Part shown: piece after piece, positions 18,334-27,308 of the stretch | Layout of the letters: the number at the start of each line of letters is the position of its first letter | How positions within the stretch are numbered: position 1 is the stretch's first letter | NCBI GenBank assembly: GCA_963664065.1 | Contig: OY760942.1 | Span: forward strand, 2,728,001 to 2,792,000 | Direction of reading: 5' to 3' | Length of the DNA: 64,000 nt | DNA from: JABDJL01 sp963664065 | GTDB lineage: Bacteria > Pseudomonadota > Gammaproteobacteria > Xanthomonadales > SZUA-36 | Made by a program: the position numbers and the translations under genes | Notes under the pieces: generated by a model | What the model saw: the letters and a program-made list of their open reading frames with translations, nothing else | Database searches by the model: none | Told to the model about the DNA's origin: nothing

Positions 18334-19215
18334 CTACGTGACCGGCACATCTTCCATGTAAACTTCAAAATCCATATCACCCACCCGGAGAGTTCGAAGC
18401 ACATGCCCGATGGATAAGAATGCGATGACCTGGAAATACAGGCTCAGCAGGGACGCATCGAGAAAATCCAGGTCCCAAATATCGTCGGCAGCGGTGGTCA
18501 TGAAGAAAACGCTCATCGCCATGCTGACAAATAGCAAGGATTTAAGGTTGGCCGTTATTTGCTTTGCCCGGTCGCCAAAGGCCTGGTGGGGATCCAGTTT
18601 CCGGCCATATAGATGCCAAGCGCCGAATGCCGCCAGGAAAATATTGGTACCGGTCAACACCATTGTCCTTTGTATGGTGTCGTGACCCCATTGAAAGACA
18701 AATTCGTGTACATAGAGATCAAAAAGTATCGATCCGAGGTACAGGAAGACAGCCAATCCAAGAATCGTTGGTGAGACGAAGTTAAACAGGCGGCGCCGGC
18801 GAATTTCAGCCTTTCGAACTGTGCTTGAATTCACTTTTCTCATCTGCCTGAAATGGCTGAATTCCGAAAATTCCAACACCAATAACGGCAGGAATTGAAT
18901 CATACCGTAGACCGCCGGAAAGGCTTCCGAGACAAAACCATCGTCGGCGAAAGTGGGCTGGTCGACCACGAACGCAATTATGAACAGGATGACGAAACCC
19001 AACAAGAAGATGAATTGATTGACCAGCTTATATCCCCGTTGTCCCATTTTGTAGTACTCGACCGGCTTCGGGTAAAGCTTTGGGTAACTCGATGGTGGAT
19101 ATGTTGTGAGGACAGATCTCATCCGACCAAGCAGTTTTTTGGGGAAATAATAAGAGATCAGAAAAATCTGACCCAGGAATATGAAGTAAAAAAGATTATT
19201 TGACCAGTTCGCCAC
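18334..19215 (-). CDS. Multi-pass membrane protein of unknown function in a GntR operon
   Basis: 293 residues with about eight hydrophobic segments, an N-terminus NNLFYFIFLGQIFLISYYF, and a cytosolic loop rich in Arg/Lys (VRKAEIRRRRL). I do not recognise the family. It starts at GTG 19215, three bases after the GntR stop, with GAGGAG seven bases upstream, so it is co-transcribed with that regulator. YtrA-type GntR proteins usually control neighbouring membrane or transporter genes. No ATP-binding or enzymatic motif is visible. A decayed tandem copy lies immediately downstream. Confidence 0.75.
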   Translation of the reverse strand: MANWSNNLFYFIFLGQIFLISYYFPKKLLGRMRSVLTTYPPSSYPKLYPKPVEYYKMGQRGYKLVNQFIFLLGFVILFIIAFVVDQPTFADDGFVSEAFPAVYGMIQFLPLLVLEFSEFSHFRQMRKVNSSTVRKAEIRRRRLFNFVSPTILGLAVFLYLGSILFDLYVHEFVFQWGHDTIQRTMVLTGTNIFLAAFGAWHLYGRKLDPHQAFGDRAKQITANLKSLLFVSMAMSVFFMTTAADDIWDLDFLDASLLSLYFQVIAFLSIGHVLRTLRVGDMDFEVYMEDVPVT

Positions 19216-19217
19216 GT

Positions 19218-19607
19218 TCAGGCTCCTCTGTTGCTGCGTGCATTCATTGAATTGCCATATGCAATCCGGATCTCGGAATCGGTAACACCCGAATCCCTGA
19301 ATGCCGCTATTGTTTCGTTTAACTTGTCCGTCACCCAGGCGTTCAAATCAACTTTGCTGTTCGCCTTGGCTTCGGGGTGAATAAAAGTACCGCGATATCC
19401 CTTGGTCTGAATGACAGAATCCCGCCCCAACAGACTGTAGGCTTTCGCCACCGTCTTGTTATTAAGCTGCAGGTCGTTTGCAAGTTGCCGGATTGAAGGC
19501 AATGCATCCCCCGGGGCAATTTTGTCACTCAGCACCGCCTTTTTTATCTGCTCAATCAACTGGGCAAACAAAGGGATCGGATCGTCGATATCGATGATTA
19601 TTTGCAT
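19218..19607 (-). CDS. GntR-family transcriptional regulator, YtrA subfamily
   Basis: 129 residues. An N-terminal winged helix-turn-helix (PIPLFAQLIEQIKKAVL, GDALPSIRQLANDLQLNNKTVAKAYSLL) is followed by a short helical dimerisation tail, the size and layout of the YtrA subfamily. An upstream extension to 19739 is open, but the family start is at ATG 19607 (MQIIIDIDDPIPLF). A perfect inverted repeat 14 bases upstream of the start is the likely autoregulatory operator. The gene is coupled to the membrane protein downstream. The effector is unknown. Confidence 0.9.
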   Translation of the reverse strand: MQIIIDIDDPIPLFAQLIEQIKKAVLSDKIAPGDALPSIRQLANDLQLNNKTVAKAYSLLGRDSVIQTKGYRGTFIHPEAKANSKVDLNAWVTDKLNETIAAFRDSGVTDSEIRIAYGNSMNARSNRGA

Positions 19608-19620
19608 AATAATTGTTGTA

Positions 19621-19654
19621 CCATATGTACCATACGACATAAGGGTACATATGG
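19621..19654. promoter_or_regulatory. Inverted-repeat operator, likely for the GntR/YtrA regulator
   Basis: CCATATGTAC (19621-19630) and its exact complement GTACATATGG (19645-19654) are separated by 14 bases, immediately upstream of the GntR start codon. The pattern of GTAC half-sites with spacing of this order resembles known YtrA-subfamily operators. I infer repression of the GntR-membrane protein operon from here. Confidence 0.7.
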
Positions 19655-19849
19655 AACGACTGAAATGCAAGCAAAAGATGAAATAATCCAAATTCAGGGT
19701 AGTTTGTTGCTTCATCAGGTCAGGTGAAGGATTCGCCAACGGGGCGAGATGATCTTGTTTTCAGGAACGAAACAGGCGGCCGTCACACAGCAAATTGAGC
19801 GACCGCTTTCGCGGATCTCGTCATCAGGTGATGGGAAAGCCGGTGCGGG

Positions 19850-20533
19850 TCAGCGCCGCAGGAGCGCCCACCAGCGTGCAATATTGAGCAGGCTCATCAA
19901 TGACGCGGAAACGTAGGTCAGCGCAGCCGCTTTCAGGAGGCGTCGCGCGTGTGGCAGATCCACTTCGTGCAGGTAATCACCTTTCTCGAGCAGCGGAAGT
20001 GCGCGCTTGAAACTTGCGTCCAGTTCTGTTGGCAGCGTCACCAGGTGGACCAGTGTTGCGCTACCCAGGCTCAGGAAACCGCCCAGCATCATCAGTCCGG
20101 TAAGCGACGGGGCACGCGTCAAAATCCCGATCACCGGCGCTGCTATCAGTATGCCTGCACCAAAGCGCTGAGCGTGCTGCGTCAGGCCCACCAGTCGGGT
20201 ACGCGCCTTGAGCGGCCCGTAGCCTTGCGCATCTTGCAGCGCGTGTCCAACCTCGTGGGCTGCAACGGTGATAGCGGTGAGTGAGCGTCCGTGAAACTTG
20301 TCCGCCGTCAGGCGTACCACCTTTTCAAGCGGGTCATAGTGATCGCCCTTTTCAGTCTCCTCGACGCGCACCTCATTGAGGTCAGAGCGATTCAGCAGGT
20401 GGCGGGCCAGCTCGCCACCCGTGCCCTGGTAACGGTCCTCGGGCTCGCTGTAGCGTGCCATCACTCGTTGTACCCAGAGACCCGGCCCGAATACGACCGC
20501 AACAATCATCAATGCCAAAAACACCCAGTGCAT
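19850..20533 (-). CDS. Membrane zinc metallopeptidase, YugP/PF04298 family
   Basis: 227 residues. An N-terminal membrane helix (WVFLALMIVAVVFGPGLWV) is followed by a domain with GTGGELARHLLN, DHYDPLEKVVRL and the zinc motif HEVGH (93-97). Further hydrophobic helices follow, and TELDASFKRALPLL supplies a possible third ligand region. This matches the YugP-like neutral zinc metallopeptidases. The physiological substrate is unknown. The gene stands alone, with 242 bp without a gene between it and the GntR gene. Confidence 0.85.
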   Translation of the reverse strand: MHWVFLALMIVAVVFGPGLWVQRVMARYSEPEDRYQGTGGELARHLLNRSDLNEVRVEETEKGDHYDPLEKVVRLTADKFHGRSLTAITVAAHEVGHALQDAQGYGPLKARTRLVGLTQHAQRFGAGILIAAPVIGILTRAPSLTGLMMLGGFLSLGSATLVHLVTLPTELDASFKRALPLLEKGDYLHEVDLPHARRLLKAAALTYVSASLMSLLNIARWWALLRR

Positions 20534-20621
20534 GGGTGAAATGATAGCCGCTTGTTCCGGTCTTGGCTCCTCTATTGTTGCAAGAGGCGAATTTCAAATC
20601 TGCTTGACGAATAATTCAGAC

Positions 20622-21824
20622 TTATTTGACCTCGCCGGTTGTGGTGCTGCCGCGGACCAGGGGCCAGTCAACCCCATCGTCCGGGCGAAATACTCCCCTA
20701 GATTTATCGCGGCCTTTGCCGCCGCCGGCCGGGTTTAACGCAGAAGTCATTAAAGTCCAATCTCCGTCAATCACGTCACCGCCCAACTCTTCGCAATGAC
20801 CGTTCCAAATACCGCCTATGGACCAAGAATCCGCGTCGATGGTAAGAGAGGAATCCTCACCCGGGGTGACCATGCACCAGGATTGGACAGATGGTTTCTT
20901 GCTGTTGAAGAAAATATAACTGCCTACTGCCGGCGTGCCAGAATAGGGAAAGCTCTCAGGATCACCGGTCCCGGTCCACTCGAGCAAACCCAGATTGGCT
21001 GCAATAAAAATTGCATCTTCGAACAGCACTGATCCGTCTACTAAGGGATTTGCTACCAGTGGGCCAAAAATAGTGGTGTCCTGGGTACTGTTATCATCGT
21101 CGCAGTCCGCGATGGCGACAAACTGTTCGTTGCCGTCACCGTCACCGCTGGATGTGTTACCCCCGGTGCACACGGTCTTACCCGAGGTTTTTCCGAAAGC
21201 CGCAACACAATGGGTAAAGCTGTAACTCACGTCATCATGGTAAGCACCAGGCGTCATATCGCTTGCAGGCGCGCCTTTAGCCCCTATCATTAGCTCGGCC
21301 TCGTCGGCGTAGGCGGGAATCACTCCGCTGATTCCGGCGCTTCTGAATTTGGGCAGGCCGTTCAGGTGAGGTATCAGGTTGAACGTTGAAGCCAACTCGA
21401 CGTCACTATCGTCCCAAAAAGTGATACCCATGGTTGCCCGGTCATCTCCATGGGTTTGATATTGGGTTTCAAACCTGAACTCACCAGATAAATCCCCAAG
21501 TCCAGGGTCGAAATTGCATCCTGTCGTGTTAACGGTCTGCGAGAGTTGCGCCACGTATTCAGTGCCATTAAAGGTACCGTCGCCACTACCGTCTTCGGCA
21601 AAACAATTATCCATGCTAAATGCATCATTGCCGCTCGCCACGAACGTGATGCCGTCAAGCATGCAATTCATATACGAGACCGGCGCGCCGGCAGTTACAT
21701 CCCAGTGGACAAGGTTGGTCTCTGCACCCGGATTTTTCAACTTGTTGTCATAGGCAAGCACCCCGATGGAGAAACCGGCCAGTGCCAATATAAATGTTGA
21801 TTTAAGCAGTTTGAAATGTTTCAT
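20622..21824 (-). CDS. Secreted protein of unknown function
   Basis: 400 residues with a signal peptide (MKHFKLLKSTFILALAGFSIGVLA). The first half is acidic and Gly/Asn rich, with several Cys, and resembles secreted carbohydrate-binding-like beta-sandwiches (KNPGAETNLVHWDV near the N-terminus). A linker TSSGDGDGNEQF precedes a second region with WCMVTPGED. The C-terminus is Lys/Arg/Gly rich (GGGKGRDKSRG). I do not recognise a catalytic motif. AAAGGATT lies about seven bases before the ATG. It is monocistronic, with a 335-bp gene-free stretch upstream. Confidence 0.7.
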   Translation of the reverse strand: MKHFKLLKSTFILALAGFSIGVLAYDNKLKNPGAETNLVHWDVTAGAPVSYMNCMLDGITFVASGNDAFSMDNCFAEDGSGDGTFNGTEYVAQLSQTVNTTGCNFDPGLGDLSGEFRFETQYQTHGDDRATMGITFWDDSDVELASTFNLIPHLNGLPKFRSAGISGVIPAYADEAELMIGAKGAPASDMTPGAYHDDVSYSFTHCVAAFGKTSGKTVCTGGNTSSGDGDGNEQFVAIADCDDDNSTQDTTIFGPLVANPLVDGSVLFEDAIFIAANLGLLEWTGTGDPESFPYSGTPAVGSYIFFNSKKPSVQSWCMVTPGEDSSLTIDADSWSIGGIWNGHCEELGGDVIDGDWTLMTSALNPAGGGKGRDKSRGVFRPDDGVDWPLVRGSTTTGEVK

Positions 21825-22159
21825 GACTCATAATCCTTTGAAAAAAACGTTACAGAAAGCTGACCACTTCTTTCAATTCTGAAGTGATCCAACAGACACC
21901 GAAAGAAATTCAGCTTTCAACGCAATTTCTTATCCCCTCAACGAATTCGGCTTTTCAAAGGTTTTAAAAAAGCTCAAACAATATGAAGGCCTTAAACTTA
22001 GTATAGCCAAAAATCTACAATTATTTGACTGTCAGTAATACCTGTTCCTGGAATCAAACGCTTATTGAACAGATAGTTGCCAGCTGTGTCCCTTATTGCG
22101 GAAAGTGGACAGGAATACCCATGTTCGCCCGAAGGCGGACATAAAATTCAAGCAAGCCA
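21825..22159. other. Gene-free intergenic region
   Basis: This 335-bp AT-rich stretch contains no convincing reading frame. It carries the promoter side of the secreted protein (ribosome site next to 21824) and, near 22123-22140, a small hairpin downstream of ettA. I see no RNA gene. Confidence 0.6.
22123..22140 (-). terminator. Hairpin downstream of ettA, possible terminator
   Basis: On the minus strand GTCCGCC, a TTCG tetraloop and GGCGAAC can pair with one mismatch, about 19 bases after the ettA stop. No T-tract follows, so it may be a weak terminator or a 3'-end stabilising stem. A similar CCCGAAGG-loop hairpin lies after the sulfatase gene. Confidence 0.35.
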
Positions 22160-23824
22160 TTACTTTTTCAGCTTTTTGTAACGAATCCTTTTCGGAATGG
22201 CGTCACCGCCAAGCCTTTGTTTACGTTCCGCCTCGTAATCCGTGTAATTGCCTTCGAAGTACGTAACCTGGCTGTTGCCCTCGAATGCCAGGATATGTGT
22301 AGCGATACGGTCCAGGAACCAGCGGTCGTGGGATATCACCATCACTGAGCCGGGGAAAGCCAGGATGCCCTCTTCCAGTGCACGAAGGGTCTCCACGTCC
22401 AGGTCGTTGGAAGGCTCGTCCAGCAGCAATACGTTGGCGCCCTGCTTCAGGGTGACCGCCAGTTGCAGGCGTCCGCGCTCCCCGCCGGACATGTCCCCCA
22501 CCCTCTTTTGCTGGTCTGAACCCTTGAAATTGAAGCGCCCGGCATAGCGGCGCGAGGGAATCTGGTAGTTGCCGATCTCAAGGATATCCTGGCCATCGGA
22601 GATCGCCTCCCACACGGTCTTGTCGTTATCGAGTTCATCGCGTAACTGATGCACATAGACCAGTTCAACGGTTTCACCGATGTCTACAAAACCCGCATCG
22701 GGTGTCTCCGACCCGGCGATCAATTTGAACAAGGTGGTCTTACCCGCGCCATTGCCTCCGATAACACCAACTATGGCGCCTTTGGGCACCATGAAACTCA
22801 GGTCCTGGAACAGGTTTTCATCGCCATAGCTCTTACTGACGCCGTTGACTTCAATGACCTTGTCGCCAAGCCTTGGGCCCGGCGGTATGTAGATCTCGTT
22901 GGTTTCGCTACGTTTCTGGAATTCACGGTTGCTCAATTCTTCAAATCGCTGCAATCTTGCCTTGCTCTTGGTCTGGCGGGCCTTCACGCCCGAGCGTACC
23001 CACTCCAACTCGTGCCGTATCGCTTTTTGGTGTGCAGCTTCCTGTTTTTCCTCGATAGCCAACCGCTGTGACTTCGCTTCCAGCCAGTCCGAGTAATTAC
23101 CCTCGTAGGGAATACCGTAACCGCGGTCCAGTTCCAGGATCCAACCGGCCGCATTGTCGAGGAAATAGCGGTCATGCGTGATGGCCACCACCGTGCCCGG
23201 GAAATCACACAGGTATTGTTCCAGCCAGGCAACGCTTTCCGCATCCAGGTGGTTGGTAGGCTCATCAAGCAGCAGCATATCCGGCCTGGACAGCAACAGG
23301 CGGCACAGGGCCACGCGGCGTAACTCGCCGCCTGACAACTGGCCAACTGCCGCGTCCCAGGGTGGCAGCCTTAGTGCGTCTGCAGCAATTTCCAGTTGGT
23401 GATCGAGATTGTGCGCATCCCAGGTCTGGATAATATCTTCCAGCTTGGACTGCCTTTTCGCCAGCGCGTCAAAGTCTGCATCGGGCTCTGCGTAAGCCGC
23501 GTAGACTTGATCAAGGCCGGCAAGGGCGTCCAGTGCTTCACGCATGCCATCCTCTACGTTTTCCCGAACGTTCCTGCTTACATCCAGTTCAGGCTCCTGC
23601 TGCAAGTAGCCGATATTCAGCCCTGGCATCGGTCGCGCCTCGCCTTCGATGTCCTAGTCAAGACCCGCCATGATCCGCAGCAAGGTGGATTTTCCGGAGC
23701 CATTCAGACCCAGTACACCGATCTTGGCGCCCGGGAAAAATGACAGGGATATGTCTTTCAGAATCTGACGCTTTGGCGGCACAATCTTGCCAACGCGGTT
23801 CATGGTGTATACGAATTGAGCCAT
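22160..23824 (-). pseudogene. ettA: Energy-dependent translational throttle protein EttA with in-frame amber codon
   Basis: Read from ATG 23824 (MAQFVYTMNRVGK), the frame spans 555 codons, essentially the E. coli EttA length. It has both ABC-F domains: Walker A GLNGSGKST and GGNGAGKTT, and signatures LSGGELRR and MSGGERGR. The linker arm is KSKARLQRFEEL. Codon 57 is TAG (complement of 23654-23656) where the family has Lys, between RIMAGLD and DIEGEARP. Only the part from ATG 23629 (MPGLNIGYLQQEP) is open, and it would lack the first Walker A. EttA gates the first steps of elongation at the ribosomal E site according to ATP/ADP. The rest is perfectly conserved, so this is a recent nonsense change, a sequencing error or suppressed amber. 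Confidence 0.9.
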
Positions 23825-23978
23825 GGCGTCGAAAATGGGGTCAGCTACAGGTAAATCAATGCAGGGCGGCTTATACCGGTTTTGGCCAAAGCATCTTTAA
23901 AAAAAGATGATGCCTGAATTGCGCCGGAATAGCTTTCTCGCGTATTCTCCCCATTTGAATCAAAAGGAACACCCAAAA

Positions 23979-24437
23979 ATGCGTTCAATTCTTCTGGTAT
24001 CGGCCTTGTTAATCAGCTCCGCTGTTGCAGCGAAAGAATCTGCCAAGCTCACCGCTGTCGCGCATTTTGAAGATCAGAAAGCCGTGATTCTCAAGGACAT
24101 CAAAGACGACATCATGTATAACGAAATCGCATATAAAGATGTGAAACTGGTGAAGCAAGCGCTGGTCTTGATGTCGAGCACGCTGGAAGGTATCGACGAC
24201 GTGAGCGAATTAACAGAAGACCAAAGGGCAGGCCTTTTCAATAACCAGGGCCTGGTCAACACTATTTTGACCATGGCGGAGAACGACAGCCGTATGGTTT
24301 GCCGCCGCCGGGGTACCCTGGGTACCCATTTCAAGACCACGACCTGTGAGACCATAAGAGACCGGCGCGAACGCCAGGAAGCTGACCGCCTTATGATTGA
24401 TGGTTTCCTTCACGGTACGCCGCTGGAATCAAACTGA
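23979..24437 (+). CDS. Small secreted protein of unknown function
   Basis: 152 residues. The signal peptide MRSILLVSALLISSAVA is preceded by AAAGGAAC; an upstream in-frame start at 23907 would bury the signal. The mature part is helical and charged, and ends with a Cys-bearing segment (MVCRRRGTLGTHFKTTTCET, then RDRRERQEADR). Similar small periplasmic proteins with a C-x-R...C pattern are common in gammaproteobacteria, but none that I can name has a known function. The stop overlaps the proposed CTG start of the next gene. Confidence 0.75.
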   Translation: MRSILLVSALLISSAVAAKESAKLTAVAHFEDQKAVILKDIKDDIMYNEIAYKDVKLVKQALVLMSSTLEGIDDVSELTEDQRAGLFNNQGLVNTILTMAENDSRMVCRRRGTLGTHFKTTTCETIRDRRERQEADRLMIDGFLHGTPLESN

Positions 24438-26200
24438 ATCTCAAACAATTTATCGCGGCAACATTTTGCCTGGCCATGACTGCATGCAGCGGGGAATCCG
24501 GCGAGCCTCAATCGGCCTCTGAACAGGTCGTCTTTCCAGCACAACGAAGCATTGAGACTGTCGCCGACGAGTTTGTCGATGCCATGCTGGAGCGCTATCC
24601 CGGCATGGCCACCAATTACAGCCTTGAAGGTGCCCGCCACGACCGGCTGTTCGATAATTCTCTAGAAGCACTCTCGGCCTGGCATGCCCGTGAAGATGCA
24701 TGGCTGATTGAGCTGGATGAAATCGGCACACCGAAGAATATTGGCAGCCGCGACTGGGTGACTTTTGGAGTCATGTTCGAGGAGCTGGCCGGTTCAAAAG
24801 GGGCGCGTGTTTGTCACAGCGAACTCTGGCGGGCCAGTACGGCCACCGCCTGGTATAACGGCATTCCTTCCCTGTTTGAAATTCAGCCCGTTGATACTCC
24901 GGAACTGCAACGCCAAGCCCTGGACCGTCTCGGTGCGCTTGTAGTTTTTATCGACACCGAAATCGGAAATTTACGCGCAGGACTGGCGCAGGGGTACAGC
25001 GCTCCACGACTGACTGTCGAAGGGGTTCCAAACGCGGTGCGGGGTCTCAAGGCCGACGACAGCCCGCTTTTAAGCCCGGGTGTGCGGGCTGAAGACCCCG
25101 GCTTTGCTGAAAAGCTTCGCGACGTTTTTGATTCCCAGGTCGTTCCCGCAGTTGAGAGATTCGCTGCATTTATCGAGTCAGAGTACCTGTCACAGGCGCG
25201 TGAAGAGATCGCACTCGGTTTTAACCCGCCAGGCGCAGACTGCTATCCGCAATTGGTGCGCCTGTTCGCAACGATTGAACCCTCTGCCGACGAGGTCCAT
25301 CAACTGGGCCTGAAACAGGTTGCGGGTATCCGTGCCGAAATGCAGGCGATTATCGATTATCATTTTCCGGATGAAAGTATCGAATCCCTGATGAAAGACC
25401 TGAACCTCAATCCGGAATACACCTTCGGAACCCGGGAAGACGTGTTGAATTACGCCCTCGATTCACTGGACGCATCGAAGGCAGCTATGTCCCGTGCATT
25501 CGGCGTACTCCCCAAGGCTGATATGTTGATTAAGCCCTACCCTGCTTATCGCGAGGCCACCGGAACGGGTGAATATCATTCTTCATCCGAAGATGGCAGC
25601 CGGCCGGGTATCTACTACATTGCGGTGGTTAAGCCAAAGAACCGTTCAATCGCCGGCCAGCAGTCAGTGCTGTACCACGAGGGTTACCCGGGACATCACC
25701 TGCAGGGTGCCATAGCGCTTGAGCTGGGTGACAGCGTTCATCCCCTGGCCCGCTACCTTTGGAATTCAGGCTATGGCGAAGGCTGGGCCCTGTATTCAGA
25801 ACGTCTGGCTGATGAACTGGGGCTTTACAGTGGGCCGCTGGATAAAATTGGCCTGTTATCCGATCAGGCCGCTCGCGCGGTGCGCCTGGTGGTAGACAGC
25901 GGAATGCACACGAAAGGCTGGACCCGGCAGCAGGCTGTTGATTTCATGCTGGCCAACACCGCATGGCCGCCAGGAGACGTGGAAGCAGAAATCAACCGCT
26001 ATATCTCCTGGCCCGGACAGGCCAATTCCTACATGCTGGGCATGCTGGAAATCCGGCGCTTGCGGGAGCTCGCCGAAACAGAACTTGGGGACGCATTCGA
26101 TATTCGCAGCTTCCACGACCGCGTACTTGGATTTGGCAGCATTACGCTTCCCATGCTGGAGGAATCGGTTTTAGCTTGGATCTCAAAACAACAGGAGTAG
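24434..26200 (+). CDS. DUF885 family lipoprotein, putative metallopeptidase
   Basis: About 588 residues if started at CTG 24434, or 574 from ATG 24476. The upstream codons read LNLKQFIAATFCLAMTACS, a complete lipoprotein signal that the ATG start would cut off. The CTG overlaps the previous stop as CTGA. DUF885 features include a C-terminal zinc-like HEGYPGHH (about 415-422), GYGEGWALYSE and PGQANSYMLGM. Such proteins are predicted periplasmic, membrane-anchored peptidases of M32-like fold. The substrate is unknown. Confidence 0.85.
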   Translation: MNLKQFIAATFCLAMTACSGESGEPQSASEQVVFPAQRSIETVADEFVDAMLERYPGMATNYSLEGARHDRLFDNSLEALSAWHAREDAWLIELDEIGTPKNIGSRDWVTFGVMFEELAGSKGARVCHSELWRASTATAWYNGIPSLFEIQPVDTPELQRQALDRLGALVVFIDTEIGNLRAGLAQGYSAPRLTVEGVPNAVRGLKADDSPLLSPGVRAEDPGFAEKLRDVFDSQVVPAVERFAAFIESEYLSQAREEIALGFNPPGADCYPQLVRLFATIEPSADEVHQLGLKQVAGIRAEMQAIIDYHFPDESIESLMKDLNLNPEYTFGTREDVLNYALDSLDASKAAMSRAFGVLPKADMLIKPYPAYREATGTGEYHSSSEDGSRPGIYYIAVVKPKNRSIAGQQSVLYHEGYPGHHLQGAIALELGDSVHPLARYLWNSGYGEGWALYSERLADELGLYSGPLDKIGLLSDQAARAVRLVVDSGMHTKGWTRQQAVDFMLANTAWPPGDVEAEINRYISWPGQANSYMLGMLEIRRLRELAETELGDAFDIRSFHDRVLGFGSITLPMLEESVLAWISKQQE

Positions 26201-26296
26201 CAGTTGATTTCAAGGCACAAACCAGCCTTGATCATCCTGGTAATACTCTCGAAAAAACGCCCTGACCCCGTTGTCACTCGGTTTATCCGGTCTGAT

Positions 26297-26328
26297 GCCT
26301 GAAAACCAGCATCTGGCGGGCCTTTTTC
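26297..26328 (+). terminator. Possible weak terminator after the DUF885 gene
   Basis: CCAG-cat-CTGG with outer GCC/GGC pairs is followed by CTTTTT (26322-26327). The stem is short, so the call is tentative. Confidence 0.3.
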
Positions 26329-26367
26329 CAGCATCGGGGTTAGAATAAAGTGGAGGAGGCCTGCAAA

Positions 26368-27108
26368 ATGACTTATCGACTGGTGCTCGGCCTGTTGTTC
26401 CTGTGTATGCCAGCCCTGGCAGTCAGCCAGGTCAATATTTATGACAATCCCCAAAATCTCGAAGTGCTGCCAGAGGACATTTCTTCCGACGACCTTCGGG
26501 ACACAATGAAAAGCTTCGCACTTGGCACCGGTTTCCGCTGTTCATCCTGCCACGTGGGAGAGGAATCCCAGCAGCTGACCGAATACGACTTTGCCAGCGA
26601 CGAGAAAGAACTCAAGGGCAAAGCACGCTTAATGATAAAAATGGTCAATTCCATCAATCTCACCCACCTGGCAGATTTGGGTGAGGACCGTGTTGAGGTT
26701 GGCTGCGTCACCTGCCACAGGGGCGTTAACAAGCCGGAACTGACCGGAGTTGTGTTGACGGCAGCCGCAGATGAAGGCGGCGTGGAAGGAATGACCCCCA
26801 GTTACCGTGAACTGCGGGAACGTTACCATGGTTCACACAGCTACGATTTCACCGACATGACCCTGAGCGACTTTGCTCGCTCACGAGCGGAAGCCGGCCA
26901 TCCGGACGAAGCTTTTGCCATGCTGGACCTGGTAATGGAAACCAGCCCGGATTCGTTTATGGCGCATTTTGCCTACGCTGAAATCCACCATCGTGCAGGC
27001 GATGCAGAGAACGCGATCAAGCACTACCGGGCGGCCATCGAAGCCAATCCCCGTGCTGCCGGGTTTTTGCAGGCTAGGATCAAACAACTGGAAGACCCGC
27101 CCGAATAG
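26368..27108 (+). CDS. Periplasmic c-type cytochrome with TPR-like C-terminus
   Basis: 246 residues. After a signal peptide (ending near LAVSQ) come two heme-binding CxxCH sites, CSSCH (58-62) and CVTCH (113-117). Their spacing and the surrounding KARLMIKMVNSIN resemble the photosynthetic reaction-centre cytochrome c family (PF02276), known in non-phototrophs as well. The C-terminal 100 residues look like two TPR units (AGHPDEAFAMLDLVMETSPDS, HRAGDAENAIKHYRAAIEANP). GGAGG lies about ten bases before ATG 26368. It probably carries electrons in the periplasm; its partners are not evident from the neighbours. Confidence 0.82.
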   Translation: MTYRLVLGLLFLCMPALAVSQVNIYDNPQNLEVLPEDISSDDLRDTMKSFALGTGFRCSSCHVGEESQQLTEYDFASDEKELKGKARLMIKMVNSINLTHLADLGEDRVEVGCVTCHRGVNKPELTGVVLTAAADEGGVEGMTPSYRELRERYHGSHSYDFTDMTLSDFARSRAEAGHPDEAFAMLDLVMETSPDSFMAHFAYAEIHHRAGDAENAIKHYRAAIEANPRAAGFLQARIKQLEDPPE

Positions 27109-27308
27109 ATTATTGGGACAACCCGGTAGCTGCTGGTTCTAAACCGCCCTGGCCAGGAATAATTCGCGCTCCATCAGCCTGGGTGCTTCTGGTCCAGTTG
27201 GTACCACCATAATCGCAACCAGGTACATACTTTTCGAGTTTACGCATCGCCGGATGCGCATGATGTACATACCGGCTTTCAATGTCCCATTAATTACGAT
27301 GCACTACA

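Noticed and set aside
23654..23656. TAG reassigned as a sense codon in this organism
   Set aside because: Other genes in the window end cleanly at TAG (for example 8424-8426 and 14335-14337), so general reassignment is not supported.
27109..27308. A 43-codon minus-strand frame in the spacer before the small lipoprotein
   Set aside because: Too short and without a ribosome site or recognisable features; could be a relic.
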